DNA of 38,670 nt, taken from Verrucomicrobiota bacterium (lineage in GTDB: Bacteria; Verrucomicrobiota; Verrucomicrobiia; Opitutales; Opitutaceae). The notes below the pieces were generated by a model that did no database searches, was not told the origin of the DNA, and was given only the letters and a program-made list of their open reading frames with translations. The stretch's first letter is position 1; every line of letters starts with the position of its first letter. Both the position numbers and the translations under genes were made by a program. This document shows positions 7,565 to 15,690 of the stretch, piece by piece. The stretch is taken from assembly GCA_023446735.1 (NCBI GenBank), contig JAEXPQ010000080.1, positions 1 to 38,670 of the forward strand. The letters run 5' to 3'.

Positions 7565-9154
7565 ATGAAAATCCTCGTCGCCGACAAGATCTCGCCCAAG
7601 GGCGTGGAACTGCTCCGCAAACAGCCCGGTTTCGAAGTCATCGAAGCCTACAATTCCACCCCCGAGAAGGTCCTCTCTCTGGTGAAGGATGTTCATGCGA
7701 TCGCCGTCCGCTCCGAGACGCAGATCACCGCCGAGGTGCTCGCCGCCGCGCCGTTGCTGAAGGTCGTGGGCCGCGCCGGCGTGGGCGTGGACAATGTCGA
7801 CGTCGAGGCCGCCACTGCGCGCGGCGTCGTCGTGATGAACACGCCCTCCGGCAACACCATCGCCACCGCCGAGCTCACGTTCACCCATATGCTCTGCGGC
7901 GCGCGTCCCGTGCCGCAGGCCGCCGCCTCGATGAAGGCCGGCAAGTGGGACCGCAAGAGCTTCAGCGGCATCGAACTTTTCCGGAAAACCCTCGGCGTCG
8001 TCGGCCTCGGTCGCATCGGCGGCGAGGTCGCCAAGCGCGCCCAGGCTTTCGGCATGCGCGTGCTCGCCTATGATCCGTACCTCGCACCGAGCCGCGCCAA
8101 GGCCATGCAGGTCGAGGGCGTGACGCTCGACGAGCTGCTCAAACAGGCCGACTACATCACCGTCCACATGCCGCTCACCGATGCGACCAAGGACATGATC
8201 GACGAGGCGGCCTTCGAGAAGTGCAAGAAGGGTGTGCGCATCTTCAACTGCGCCCGTGGCGGCATCATCAAGGAGATGGCGTTGGTCGAGGCGCTCAAGA
8301 GCGGTAAGGTCGCCGCCGCCGGTCTCGATGTTTTCGAGGAGGAGCCGCTCCCGGCCGACCATCCCTTCCGTAGCATCCCGAACCTCGTGCTCACCCCGCA
8401 CCTCGGCGCCTCCACGGCCGAGGCGCAGGAGTCCGTCGGGATCGAGATCGCCGAGCAGATCGCCGATGTGCTCAACAACGGCATCATCCGCAACGCGGTC
8501 AACATGCCCTCGATCGACGCCGCTGCGCTGAAGATCCTCGGGCCGTACCTCGACCTCGGTTCGAAGCTCGGCACGCTCGTGCAGCAGATCGCCCCGGAGC
8601 AGATCGCGTCGCTGCGTTTCACCTACTTCGGCAAGGTCTGCGAGATCGACTCCAACGCCGTGACCCGCGCGATCGAGCGCGGTTTCCTTCGCCGCATCAG
8701 CGGCGAGGAGGTCAACTTCGTCAACGCGCCGATGCTGCTCCAGCGGCTGGGCGTGAACGTCGAGGTGGTGAAATCCAACGCCGAGTGCGAGTACACCGAC
8801 CTGATCGTGGTCGAGGCCACTGCGGCGGACGGCTCCGTGCACTCGGCCCGCGGCACGCTGATGGGCAAGACCCAGCAGCCGCGCATCGTCGGCATCAACG
8901 GCCGCGAGGTCGAGGTGCCCGCCGAGGGCAAGCTGCTCGTGCTCGAGAACGTCGACCAGCCCGGCATGGTCGGCCTGATCGGCACGTTGCTCGGCAAGGA
9001 CAGCGTGAACATCGCCGACATGTCGCTCTCGCGCCTCACGCCTGGCGGCACCGCCTACATGGTGGTGCTCGTGGACAACGAGCCGAGCGCCTCCGCCCGT
9101 GCCGAGATCAAGGGCAACCCCGCGATCAAGCTCGCGAAGTTCGTTCAGCTCTGA
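7565..9154 (+). CDS. serA: D-3-phosphoglycerate dehydrogenase, long form with ACT domain
   Basis: The 529-aa protein is a long-form PGDH, which oxidises 3-phosphoglycerate in the first step of serine synthesis. It has the NAD-binding GLGRIG (147-152), catalytic Arg231 in CARGG, an acidic residue in VFEEEP (256-261), and His279 in PHLGAST. An intervening ASB-type domain (about 320-450) follows. A C-terminal ACT domain starts KLLVLENVDQPGMVGLIGTLL and probably senses serine. The ATG at 7565 gives MKILVADKISPKG; the frame is open upstream but non-coding in character. The 236-nt gap to cysK must hold both divergent promoters. The pairing makes sense, since serine feeds cysteine. Confidence 0.95.
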   Translation: MKILVADKISPKGVELLRKQPGFEVIEAYNSTPEKVLSLVKDVHAIAVRSETQITAEVLAAAPLLKVVGRAGVGVDNVDVEAATARGVVVMNTPSGNTIATAELTFTHMLCGARPVPQAAASMKAGKWDRKSFSGIELFRKTLGVVGLGRIGGEVAKRAQAFGMRVLAYDPYLAPSRAKAMQVEGVTLDELLKQADYITVHMPLTDATKDMIDEAAFEKCKKGVRIFNCARGGIIKEMALVEALKSGKVAAAGLDVFEEEPLPADHPFRSIPNLVLTPHLGASTAEAQESVGIEIAEQIADVLNNGIIRNAVNMPSIDAAALKILGPYLDLGSKLGTLVQQIAPEQIASLRFTYFGKVCEIDSNAVTRAIERGFLRRISGEEVNFVNAPMLLQRLGVNVEVVKSNAECEYTDLIVVEATAADGSVHSARGTLMGKTQQPRIVGINGREVEVPAEGKLLVLENVDQPGMVGLIGTLLGKDSVNIADMSLSRLTPGGTAYMVVLVDNEPSASARAEIKGNPAIKLAKFVQL

Positions 9155-9173
9155 AGCGAGATTCGTCCTCCGT

Positions 9174-9244
9174 TTGTAGGGTCGGACCTTGTGTCCGGAC
9201 CGTGATCGTCTCGGCCGGCACGCAGACAAGCTGCGGCCCTACAA
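9174..9244. repeat. 71-bp imperfect palindromic element
   Basis: The element starts TTGTAGGGTCGGACCTTGT and ends in the imperfect reverse complement, finishing GCGGCCCTACAA. The outer 8 bp (TTGTAGGG/CCCTACAA) pair perfectly and several further blocks match. It occupies most of the 132-nt serA-plsY spacer. It has the look of a small non-autonomous dispersed palindrome (REP-like). No open frame lies in it. Confidence 0.65.
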
Positions 9245-9286
9245 CCGGAGCCTGACCCTCGCGCCAAGCCCCGATCCTCCAACACC

Positions 9287-9934
9287 ATGATCCTCCCGCT
9301 CCTCGTCGCTCTGGTCGTCGGCTACCTGCTCGGTTCGCTGCCGTTCGGTGTGTGGGTCGCGCGAGCCCATGGGGTGGACATCTTCAAGGTCGGCTCCGGC
9401 AATCCCGGGGCGACCAACGTGAAGCGCTCGGTCGGCAAGAAGGCGGGCAACCTGGTCTTCCTGCTCGACTTCCTGAAGGGCGTGGTCGCCACCGTGTGGC
9501 CGTTGCTGCTCGAACGGCTGGCCGGTCCGGCCTGCGCCTGCGGGGCCGACCAGATCGAGCGGATGGCCGTCGCCGGCATGGTCGGTTCGATCATCGGACA
9601 CTCGTTCTCGTGCTTCATCCGTTTCCGCGGCGGCAAGGGCGTGGCGACCAGCATCGGCGGTCTGCTCGCGCTGAACTGGCAGGTGGCGCTGATCGGCGTG
9701 GCGGTGTGGATCGTGGCGTTCTACGCCACGCGGTATGTCTCGCTCGGCTCGATCCTGTTGGCGGCAAGCTTGCCGGTCTCGGCCTGGCTGCTGGGCAACA
9801 CGACGTTCCTCACGGTCTTCTTCGCGATTCTCGGGGCTTTCATCATCCTACGACACCGCGCGAACATCCAGCGCCTGCTCGCCGGCACGGAGAGCAAGTT
9901 CGCCAAGAGGAAGCCCGAGAACAGTCAGCCGTGA
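9287..9934 (+). CDS. plsY: Glycerol-3-phosphate acyltransferase PlsY
   Basis: The 215-aa integral membrane protein acylates glycerol 3-phosphate from acyl-phosphate, the first committed step of phospholipid synthesis. The family motifs are clear: GSLPFGVWVAR, GSGNPGATNVKR (active-site loop), DFLKGVVAT, and FRGGKGVATSIGGLLAL. About five membrane helices can be seen. A low-complexity CACGADQIE loop sits before the third motif. The ATG at 9287 gives the typical hydrophobic start MILPLLVALVVGYLLGSLP. Confidence 0.95.
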   Translation: MILPLLVALVVGYLLGSLPFGVWVARAHGVDIFKVGSGNPGATNVKRSVGKKAGNLVFLLDFLKGVVATVWPLLLERLAGPACACGADQIERMAVAGMVGSIIGHSFSCFIRFRGGKGVATSIGGLLALNWQVALIGVAVWIVAFYATRYVSLGSILLAASLPVSAWLLGNTTFLTVFFAILGAFIILRHRANIQRLLAGTESKFAKRKPENSQP

Positions 9935-10006
9935 GCCCGTGCGCGGTCGCACCGATCCACGGCCGATCGCGCGGGGACGGAGTGGTGCTCGGCCGCAGTT
10001 CTTGCC

Positions 10007-10405
10007 TCAGGCCCGCGCGCAAGCGCGCAGGCCCACCACATCGATCTTCAGGATGTGGTTGGTGATCCACGTGACGAGTTCGCCGTGGACCTGCCGGGCG
10101 ACGAGCGCGCCAGCGGTCGGATTTGCGAGCTTCTCCTTGGCCTTGGCAAACGTCTGCCGGAACTGTGCGTGGGCGGCGACGTTGGCTGCGGCGTTGGGAC
10201 ACTTGAGTCGGTGCATGCAGGACTCCTCGCGGGCGAAGTGTTCGTTCGCGTAGCGTTCGAGGAAGCCCAGCACGGCCGGGATGCTCTCGGAGCCGCGGCC
10301 GGTCTGCAGCAGTTCCTCGAGCTTGTTCAGGCCTTCGGCGAGGCGCTTGTGGTCCTGGTCGATCTCGGCGACACCGGTTTCGAATTCGGATTTCCAGACG
10401 ATCAT
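10007..10405 (-). CDS. Bacteriohemerythrin
   Basis: This 132-aa single-domain hemerythrin carries the diiron ligands of the family: His19 in DQDHKRL, His56 and Glu60 in EHFAREE, His79 in HAQF, and His117 plus Asp122 in NHILKID. It starts MIVWKSEFETGVAEID, a typical hemerythrin opening. Such proteins bind O2 and serve in oxygen storage, delivery or sensing; the role here is open. It lies downstream of the FRG-domain gene on the same strand, 105 nt away, and its 3' end faces plsY. The C-terminus (LRACARA) is short and adds no second domain. Confidence 0.93.
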   Translation of the reverse strand: MIVWKSEFETGVAEIDQDHKRLAEGLNKLEELLQTGRGSESIPAVLGFLERYANEHFAREESCMHRLKCPNAAANVAAHAQFRQTFAKAKEKLANPTAGALVARQVHGELVTWITNHILKIDVVGLRACARA

Positions 10406-10510
10406 GATGTGGGTGGGGGGCTGGACGCGCGGCGCGGCGTGCTGTTGCAGTTCGTGCCCGGGTCCATCCTGCGCATCGGCCGGCGGCGCACCGACTTTAG
10501 CCGATCGCGG

Positions 10511-11377
10511 TCAAGCGCGCGGCGGCGGCCGGAGCGGGCGGGTGAGCTCGAGCAGGGGGTCGTGCGCGGTGGGGTAGAGCGCGCGTTTCGGCACGAGCGG
10601 GAAACTTGTCTTCCAGAAATGGCCCAGCCGCAGCCGGAACTTGCCGAGGAGCCGCCGCGCGAAATCGACCTCGTGGAGATCGTAGCGCTCCTTCTCCTCG
10701 GCGGTCTGGAATTCCGGATAGTGCCCGAGCAGGTATCCTTCCTGGAAATGCGGTCGCGCCGCGGTGGGCGGGCAGATGCCGGAGAGGCGCAGGATTTGGA
10801 GGCCCGCCTCGGCGCTGGCTGTGATCGCTCCGCTGATCTGGGGCACCGCGAGCACGTAGAGCACCGCCTCCTTCAGCCCGGCGTCGCGGGCGCCATGGGT
10901 GGCGAAGGAGGCCGCGACCCGTAGCGAGTGCGTGACGTCGAGCACCGGTGTGGCGCAGACCTCGTAGTGCTGGAGGATCGCCCAGCGCAGGCTGCGGTGG
11001 CTTTCGAGGCGACGCACGTCGGGCAGGCCCGTGCGGGTCCAGCCTTCCACCAACGCGCCTTCGGCCTCCTGGAGCACGCGGTAGCGCTCGTAGAGCAGAC
11101 CCAGCCATTCGCCCGGGGCGGTGTCCGGCGGCCGGCGCAGGATCGAGGGTTGGATGGTGGTGTTGGCGGCCTTGTTGCGGTAGTCGCGGTCTTGTCCTCG
11201 GAACAGCAGCACATGGTCGCGATTGTAGAAGGCGAGGTGGGCAACCTTCTCGACCAACTCCGCGAACGAGGCGACCGCGCAGCCGTCGTCCCGGCGGATC
11301 TCGTGGTTGGTGGCGCCGCCAATCTTCCATTCGCCACCGAGGAAAGTCCGCAGCCGCTGTTCGCCGAGCGTCTCCAT
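10511..11377 (-). CDS. FRG-domain protein of unknown function
   Basis: The 288-aa protein has the FRG signature at residues 59-61 in HVLLFRGQDRDYRNKAANTTIQPSILR. Downstream it has the usual ILQHYEVCATPVLDVTHSLRVAASFA block (helical, Q-H-Y and LD-T motifs of the family). The biochemical activity of FRG proteins is not established as far as I know. The ATG at 11377 has GGAG 4-7 nt upstream and gives METLGEQRLRTF. The frame stays open another 118 codons upstream, but that stretch is Ser/Pro/Arg-rich and looks non-coding. It sits between hemerythrin and a tRNA gene. Confidence 0.75.
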   Translation of the reverse strand: METLGEQRLRTFLGGEWKIGGATNHEIRRDDGCAVASFAELVEKVAHLAFYNRDHVLLFRGQDRDYRNKAANTTIQPSILRRPPDTAPGEWLGLLYERYRVLQEAEGALVEGWTRTGLPDVRRLESHRSLRWAILQHYEVCATPVLDVTHSLRVAASFATHGARDAGLKEAVLYVLAVPQISGAITASAEAGLQILRLSGICPPTAARPHFQEGYLLGHYPEFQTAEEKERYDLHEVDFARRLLGKFRLRLGHFWKTSFPLVPKRALYPTAHDPLLELTRPLRPPPRA

Positions 11378-11769
11378 GGACTCCGGGATACCGGGATTTC
11401 CGCCCGGGTCAAATACGCGTTGGCCGATGGCCGCGGGAGGCCGGGCTTCGCGATTCGGCGGAGAGAAAAGGACATCGTGTGTTCGATGCCGACGAGCGAC
11501 CGGGGAAACGGCATTCGGGGGCCGAAACCCAGAGGACCGAGGCGTCCTTCCCGCGGAGAGAATCTCCGGTGGCGGGCGGATGACTCGTGGCGGACGCTGG
11601 ATCGCTCGCGACGGAGACGAAGAATCGATGCTGGAGACTGAGGCTGACGGGAGGGAACCGAGGGAGCTCCGGCGGAAGGCGCCCTCGTGTTGATCAGCTC
11701 TCGGCTTGAAGCGGGGCGTGGGGTTTGACACGGTCCCGCCGTCGCCGGGCGACCCGACGACTCGATCCC
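11378..11769. other. Spacer between the FRG gene and tRNA-Arg; no gene seen
   Basis: This 392-nt stretch has open frames on both strands. Their translations are Arg/Pro/Ser-rich with no family features, so I regard it as non-coding. It should hold the FRG gene promoter and the tRNA promoter. A TTGACA at 11725-11730 is a possible -35 box, but no convincing -10 follows at the right distance. Confidence 0.5.
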
Positions 11770-11844
11770 GTCCCCATAGTTCAATGGATAGAACAGCGGT
11801 TTCCTAAACCGTTAATCCGAGTTCGATTCTCGGTGGGGGCGCCA
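11770..11844 (+). tRNA. tRNA-Arg (anticodon CCT)
   Basis: The cloverleaf folds by eye. The 7-bp acceptor stem is 11770-11776 with 11834-11840, and the D stem is GTTC/GAAC. The anticodon stem-loop has loop TTCCTAA at 11801-11807, giving anticodon CCT. The T arm is CCGAG-TTCGATT-CTCGG, followed by a G discriminator and an encoded CCA (11842-11844). It reads AGG arginine codons, which are rare in such GC-rich genes. Confidence 0.95.
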
Positions 11845-11928
11845 GTTTCGGCGGACGGTCGGGAGGGATTGGGCCCTCCGGCTTTCGGTTGCGACGCAGC
11901 GGCCGGCTGTCCATCACACTGCGGCAGG

Positions 11929-13224
11929 ATGAAAAGGACCCTCGCGGCTCTCCTCGGATGCTCGCTGCTCGTGAACGCAGCGTTGACCTTCGCCTTCTTG
12001 GGGCGAGGACACGGAGCGTCTGTGCCGCCTTCGCCCGCGGCGGCGGACCTCGCGCGGCGGGAGCCGGTGTCGGCTCCCGCGCCGAGCCTGCCGGAGCCGC
12101 CCCAGCGGTTGTGGGAACGCGTGCGAAGCGACGATGCGCGCGAACTGGCCGCGCGCCTTCGCGCCGAAGGGGTACCCGACCGGGCCGGTCGGTTGCTCGT
12201 GGAGGATCTGCTCCGGAGCCGTTACCTGGTCCTCGAACGCGAGTTGCTCGGTGCGGATGGCGCCTCCGATTTCTGGAAAGTCGCGGCGTCGGCCACGGAC
12301 CGCGAGAAGCAGGCGCGTTTGCGCGCGCTCGATCGCGCGCACCGGGACCTGTTGACCGAGCTCTACGGAGCGGACGAATTCGCGGCGGCCGAGCGCGAGC
12401 GGCGGCGGCGGCTCTTCGGCCCGCTCGGCGACGACAAGCTGGTGCGCGTCGACCGGATCCACGCGGATTACGGGGAGATGGCCGAGGACATCCGGGCCCA
12501 GGTCGGTGGGGCGTTCTCGGCCGAGGACCGCGAGACCTTGGCGTTGCTCGAGCAGGAGCGACGCAAGGATGTGGCGGCGGTCCTCTCCGCCGACGAGCTC
12601 GAGATCTACGATCTCCAGACTTCGGCGACAGCGCGCATGTTGCGGGCGCGCCTGGCCGGTTTCGCGCCGACCGAGGCGGAGTTTCGCGCGCTGTTCGCGC
12701 TCCACCGGGAGTGCGAGGGCCGGCTCGGCGGCGGGGGCGACGAGGTGCACCAACGCGAGCGCGCGACCGCCGAGAAGGAACTGGACGAGCGGATCAAGGC
12801 GGCGCTGGGCGCCGCGCGGCACGACGAGTACCGGCGCCTGCAGGAACCCGGCCACCGGATGACCGCCCGGATTGCGGAACGTTTCAATCTTCCGGCGCGG
12901 CGGGCCGCGGAAGTGGGCGCGCTCAAGAGGGCGACGGAGGACCGCCTGCAGGTGCTCCGGGGGGACAAGTCGTTGACGGGGGACGCGACCCGCCAAGTCC
13001 TTGCCGGGATCGAGCGGGAGGCGAGCGAGCGCTTGACCGGTTTGCTCGGAGCGGAGGGGGCGGAGCTGTATCGGCGCACATCCGCCGGAGCCTGGCTGCG
13101 GGCGCTCGAACGAGTCGCCAAGGAGGCGCCGCCGGCGGTGGTCTCGGCCGCCGCACCGGGAGCGGTCGGAGAGCCGGTCGGCGTGGACGGGGCGAGCGCG
13201 CCGGTCCGCACCGGAACCCCGTGA
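11929..13224 (+). CDS. Membrane-anchored helical protein of unknown function
   Basis: The 431-aa protein starts MKRTLAALLGCSLLVNAALTFAFLG, a signal anchor or signal peptide. A Pro/Ala-rich linker follows (about residues 26-60). The rest is a long, highly charged, mainly helical region rich in Arg, Glu, Ala and Leu, with periodic patterns such as DRETLALLEQERRKDVAAVLSADELEIYDLQ and AELYRRTSAGAWLRALERV. I recognise no catalytic motif. It is probably an envelope protein facing the periplasm. The ATG at 11929 has a GCAGGA-type ribosome binding site. It converges with the PQQ-type gene, with only 9 nt between stops. Confidence 0.7.
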   Translation: MKRTLAALLGCSLLVNAALTFAFLGRGHGASVPPSPAAADLARREPVSAPAPSLPEPPQRLWERVRSDDARELAARLRAEGVPDRAGRLLVEDLLRSRYLVLERELLGADGASDFWKVAASATDREKQARLRALDRAHRDLLTELYGADEFAAAERERRRRLFGPLGDDKLVRVDRIHADYGEMAEDIRAQVGGAFSAEDRETLALLEQERRKDVAAVLSADELEIYDLQTSATARMLRARLAGFAPTEAEFRALFALHRECEGRLGGGGDEVHQRERATAEKELDERIKAALGAARHDEYRRLQEPGHRMTARIAERFNLPARRAAEVGALKRATEDRLQVLRGDKSLTGDATRQVLAGIEREASERLTGLLGAEGAELYRRTSAGAWLRALERVAKEAPPAVVSAAAPGAVGEPVGVDGASAPVRTGTP

Positions 13225-13233
13225 CCCGGGAAT

Positions 13234-14694
13234 CTAGTGCGGCGCGGTCGTCGGAAGCGCATGCAGCTCGCCCGCCCGATCGGCAAAGAGGACGAGACCG
13301 GCGGCCACGGTCGGTGAGCCGGCGATACCGGTGACGTAGTGGCGGCTGTCGGCTGGGAGCGGCTTGCGCCACTTGGGCGCGCCGCTGCGGCGGTCGAGCG
13401 CGACCAAGCCGCCGTCCTGGGCGATGGGATAGCCGCTCGCGCCGGCCGCGCCGGCGTACACCGTCTCGCCGGCGACGGCGGGCGTGCCCCAGCTCCAGCC
13501 GAGCACATCGGTGGTCCAGCGCTCGGTTCCCGTGGCGGCGTCCAGGCAGGTCACCGTCCGCAGGTCGGAGGAGCCGATGAAGAGTTCGTCGCCGACGACG
13601 CGCGGCGCGGATTCGACCCACGAGCCGGCGTGAAAGCGTGTCCATCGGACGGATCCATCGGCGAGCGCCAGGCTGTACAGCTTGCTGTTGCGGCTGGAGA
13701 CGAGCACCTGCTCGCCGTGGCGAACGGGGTCGGCCGTCGCGGGCGCCCCGGTTTCGAGCGTCCAGAGGACGGCGCCCTCGGCACGGGAAAGCGCAGTGAT
13801 GCGGCCGGACCAGGCGGCGACGACGAGCCGGGGGCCGGCGACGAGCACGGACTGGCGGAGCAGCCCGCCGAGTTCGGTGCGCCAACGAACGGTGCCGGTG
13901 GCGGAGTCGAGGGCGACGACCGCCCCGTCCGCGGTGGGCACGTAGAGCGTGGCGTCCGCGAGGGTCGGCTGAGGCCCGGCGAAATCGTACGAGAATTCCG
14001 TGGCGGCGGGCAGGTGCCGCGCCACCGCGCCACCGCCGATGGCCCGGTTCCAACGCTCGCGGCCGGTGGCGCGGTCGAGCTGCACGAGGTGCCCGGCGTC
14101 GTTGAGGACGGTCACGGTCCCGGGTGCGAGCAGGGCGGCGCCGTGGATCGGCGCGCCGGTGTCGACGTGCCAGGCGGGCGAACCGTCGCGCAGCCGCACG
14201 GCGTGGACGTGGCCTCCTTCGTCGCCGATGAAGGCGAGTTCGGCATCTGCAACCGGCGTGGCCCAGAAGCCGTGTTCGGACCGATAAACCCAAACTGGGG
14301 GCGGGGCGGCGGGGTAGGCGGGGCGCGGGGGCGGAACCAGCAACGGAGCCGAGCGCTCGAGGTTGAGCGGGTGGGCATTGCCGATCGTCCCGACCAGCGA
14401 GTCGCCCGCGAAGGCGAGATCGAGAGCGAGCCCGGAGTTGCGCAGGCGGCCCTCCGAGGTCGTGACTTCGCCGATGTCGCTGGCGAAGAGGTGCAGCGCG
14501 GCGAACCACTGCCGCCCGGTCAGGCGTCCGTCCGGCTGACGCCGAAACTCGATGCCGTACTGGTAGCGTTGCTGTTCCATCACAACCTCGCCGAGCCAGA
14601 AGCCGTCGGGGGAGGGGGCCGGGGGCCGTTCGTCTGCGCGGCAGACGGAAAAGCACAGAAGAACGAGGGATGCGGCGAGGAGGGCGGGGCGCAT
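13234..14694 (-). CDS. Secreted PQQ-like beta-propeller protein
   Basis: The 486-aa protein starts with a signal peptide (MRPALLAASLVLLCFSVCRA). After a N-terminal domain of about 110 aa it has repeated PQQ-type blades: VHAVRLRDGSPAWHVDTGAPI, VQLDRATGRERWNRAIG, VVALDSATGTVRWRTELGG, ALSRAEGAVLWTLETGAP, SLALADGSVRWTRF, CLDAATGTERWTTDV and ALDRRSGAPKWRKPLP. The AxDxxTGxxxW pattern defines the repeat. Such propellers usually act as scaffolds, like BamB, rather than true PQQ enzymes; I see no dehydrogenase catalytic set. It probably works in the periplasm or outside the cell. Confidence 0.82.
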   Translation of the reverse strand: MRPALLAASLVLLCFSVCRADERPPAPSPDGFWLGEVVMEQQRYQYGIEFRRQPDGRLTGRQWFAALHLFASDIGEVTTSEGRLRNSGLALDLAFAGDSLVGTIGNAHPLNLERSAPLLVPPPRPAYPAAPPPVWVYRSEHGFWATPVADAELAFIGDEGGHVHAVRLRDGSPAWHVDTGAPIHGAALLAPGTVTVLNDAGHLVQLDRATGRERWNRAIGGGAVARHLPAATEFSYDFAGPQPTLADATLYVPTADGAVVALDSATGTVRWRTELGGLLRQSVLVAGPRLVVAAWSGRITALSRAEGAVLWTLETGAPATADPVRHGEQVLVSSRNSKLYSLALADGSVRWTRFHAGSWVESAPRVVGDELFIGSSDLRTVTCLDAATGTERWTTDVLGWSWGTPAVAGETVYAGAAGASGYPIAQDGGLVALDRRSGAPKWRKPLPADSRHYVTGIAGSPTVAAGLVLFADRAGELHALPTTAPH

Positions 14695-14835
14695 GATTCG
14701 AAGATGGGAGAAGCCCGGCGGGGGAGCGAACCCTTCAACGCCGGCGCGTGGCTGGAGCGAGGAGGCTAGCGGACCGGTCGCCGCGGGAGGCGGTGCGCGG
14801 CCGGATGGACGCCGGCCCGCGCGGCGAGCGACGCT

Positions 14836-15690
14836 TCAGGTGGGGTGGGCTTCCGCGGGTTTGCGCACGAGCCAAAAGCGGCAGTTGTCGGAAAAATCCT
14901 TCACGGCGCGCGACTCGCGCACGAGGTCGTCGCGCATCACGTCGTATTCATGGAGCCAGCCCGTGGCGGCGAGCTCGGCGAGCATCTCGTCGCGGGTGGG
15001 CAGGTGCATGAACGTCCGGCCGTGCTCGTGCTCGAAGTACCGGTCGCCGTACTGGTGGAGCCGCGGGTCCTGCGTGCCGGCGGCCCAACGTTTGGCTTCG
15101 GCGCGCCAGAGGTGGAGCTCATCGGGCTCGTCGCGGTCGTGGGTGGTGAAGAGCAGCGGTGCGCCGGGGGCGACGACGGCGAGCAGGTTGCGCAGCGCGG
15201 CGCGTCGGGCGCGGCGCGTCGGGATCTGCATCAGGCCGTTGAAGAGGAAGAGCGCGCCGGAAAACGGATGACGGAGGACGGAGGACGGATGACGGATGAC
15301 GGAGGACGGTGGGCGGAGGGCGGTTGCCGGGGGGGGCAGCAGGGCGCGGAGCTGGGCGGGCTTGGTGGCGTCGGCCTGGAGCAAACGGATACCGGTGGCG
15401 CCGCGTTGGGCGGCGAGGTCGCGGGCCTGGTCGACGAGCTCCTCAGCGAAGTCGAACGCGGTGAGGTTGCGGTAGCCGAGTTCCCACAGCCCGAGCGTGG
15501 CGCGACCGGCGCCGCAGCCAGCCTCGAGCAGCGCGGCGGAGCGGTCGGGAAAGAAACGCTCGATGAGCGTGCGTTCAGACTCCCACAACCCGAGTCGGTG
15601 GGCGGCGCGGGTGTAGTGGATGACGGCCTCGACGGCGTTGAAGTCGGCGCGCACCGTGGCGCCGGAGATCGTGGCTACTTTTTCTGCCAT
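14836..15690 (-). CDS. Class I SAM-dependent methyltransferase with an internal 7-bp repeat
   Basis: The 284-aa protein has the SAM-binding motif LLEAGCGAG (residues 54-62), an acidic AFDF strand end and LQADATKPAQLR. Together these mark a Rossmann-fold methyltransferase of the small-molecule or ubiquinone/SAM type; the substrate is unknown. Between about residues 119 and 143 lies a low-complexity segment containing PSSVIRH and PSSVLRH. It is encoded by tandem heptamers (15266-15321) and probably is an insertion in a loop before GALFLFNGLMQIP. The start MAEKVATISG at 15690 overlaps the 3' end of the upstream rRNA methyltransferase gene by 16 bp, so the two are likely co-translated. Confidence 0.8.
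   Translation of the reverse strand: MAEKVATISGATVRADFNAVEAVIHYTRAAHRLGLWESERTLIERFFPDRSAALLEAGCGAGRATLGLWELGYRNLTAFDFAEELVDQARDLAAQRGATGIRLLQADATKPAQLRALLPPPATALRPPSSVIRHPSSVLRHPFSGALFLFNGLMQIPTRRARRAALRNLLAVVAPGAPLLFTTHDRDEPDELHLWRAEAKRWAAGTQDPRLHQYGDRYFEHEHGRTFMHLPTRDEMLAELAATGWLHEYDVMRDDLVRESRAVKDFSDNCRFWLVRKPAEAHPT
15266..15321. repeat. Eight-unit heptanucleotide tandem repeat inside a coding region
   Basis: On the plus strand the units are GGATGAC, GGAGGAC, GGAGGAC, GGATGAC, GGATGAC, GGAGGAC, GGTGGGC and GGAGGGC, exactly 7 bp each for 56 bp. They lie in the methyltransferase gene. Because 7 is not a multiple of 3, gain or loss of one unit would shift the reading frame. Confidence 0.9.

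Noticed and set aside
7190..9229. Long minus-strand frame across serA
   Set aside because: It is a shadow of serA. The sense frame has all PGDH motifs; the antisense product is low complexity.
11378..11731. 118-residue N-terminal extension of the FRG protein
   Set aside because: It is Ser/Pro/Arg-rich with no conserved pattern, and a good ribosome binding site precedes the ATG at 11377.
11725..11753. Promoter of tRNA-Arg with TTGACA as the -35 box
   Set aside because: The sequence 16-19 nt downstream is GC-rich with no -10 resemblance, so it is not reported as a promoter.
11770..11844. Integration site at tRNA-Arg with a duplicated 3' end
   Set aside because: No second copy of the tRNA 3' segment and no integrase gene were seen in the window.
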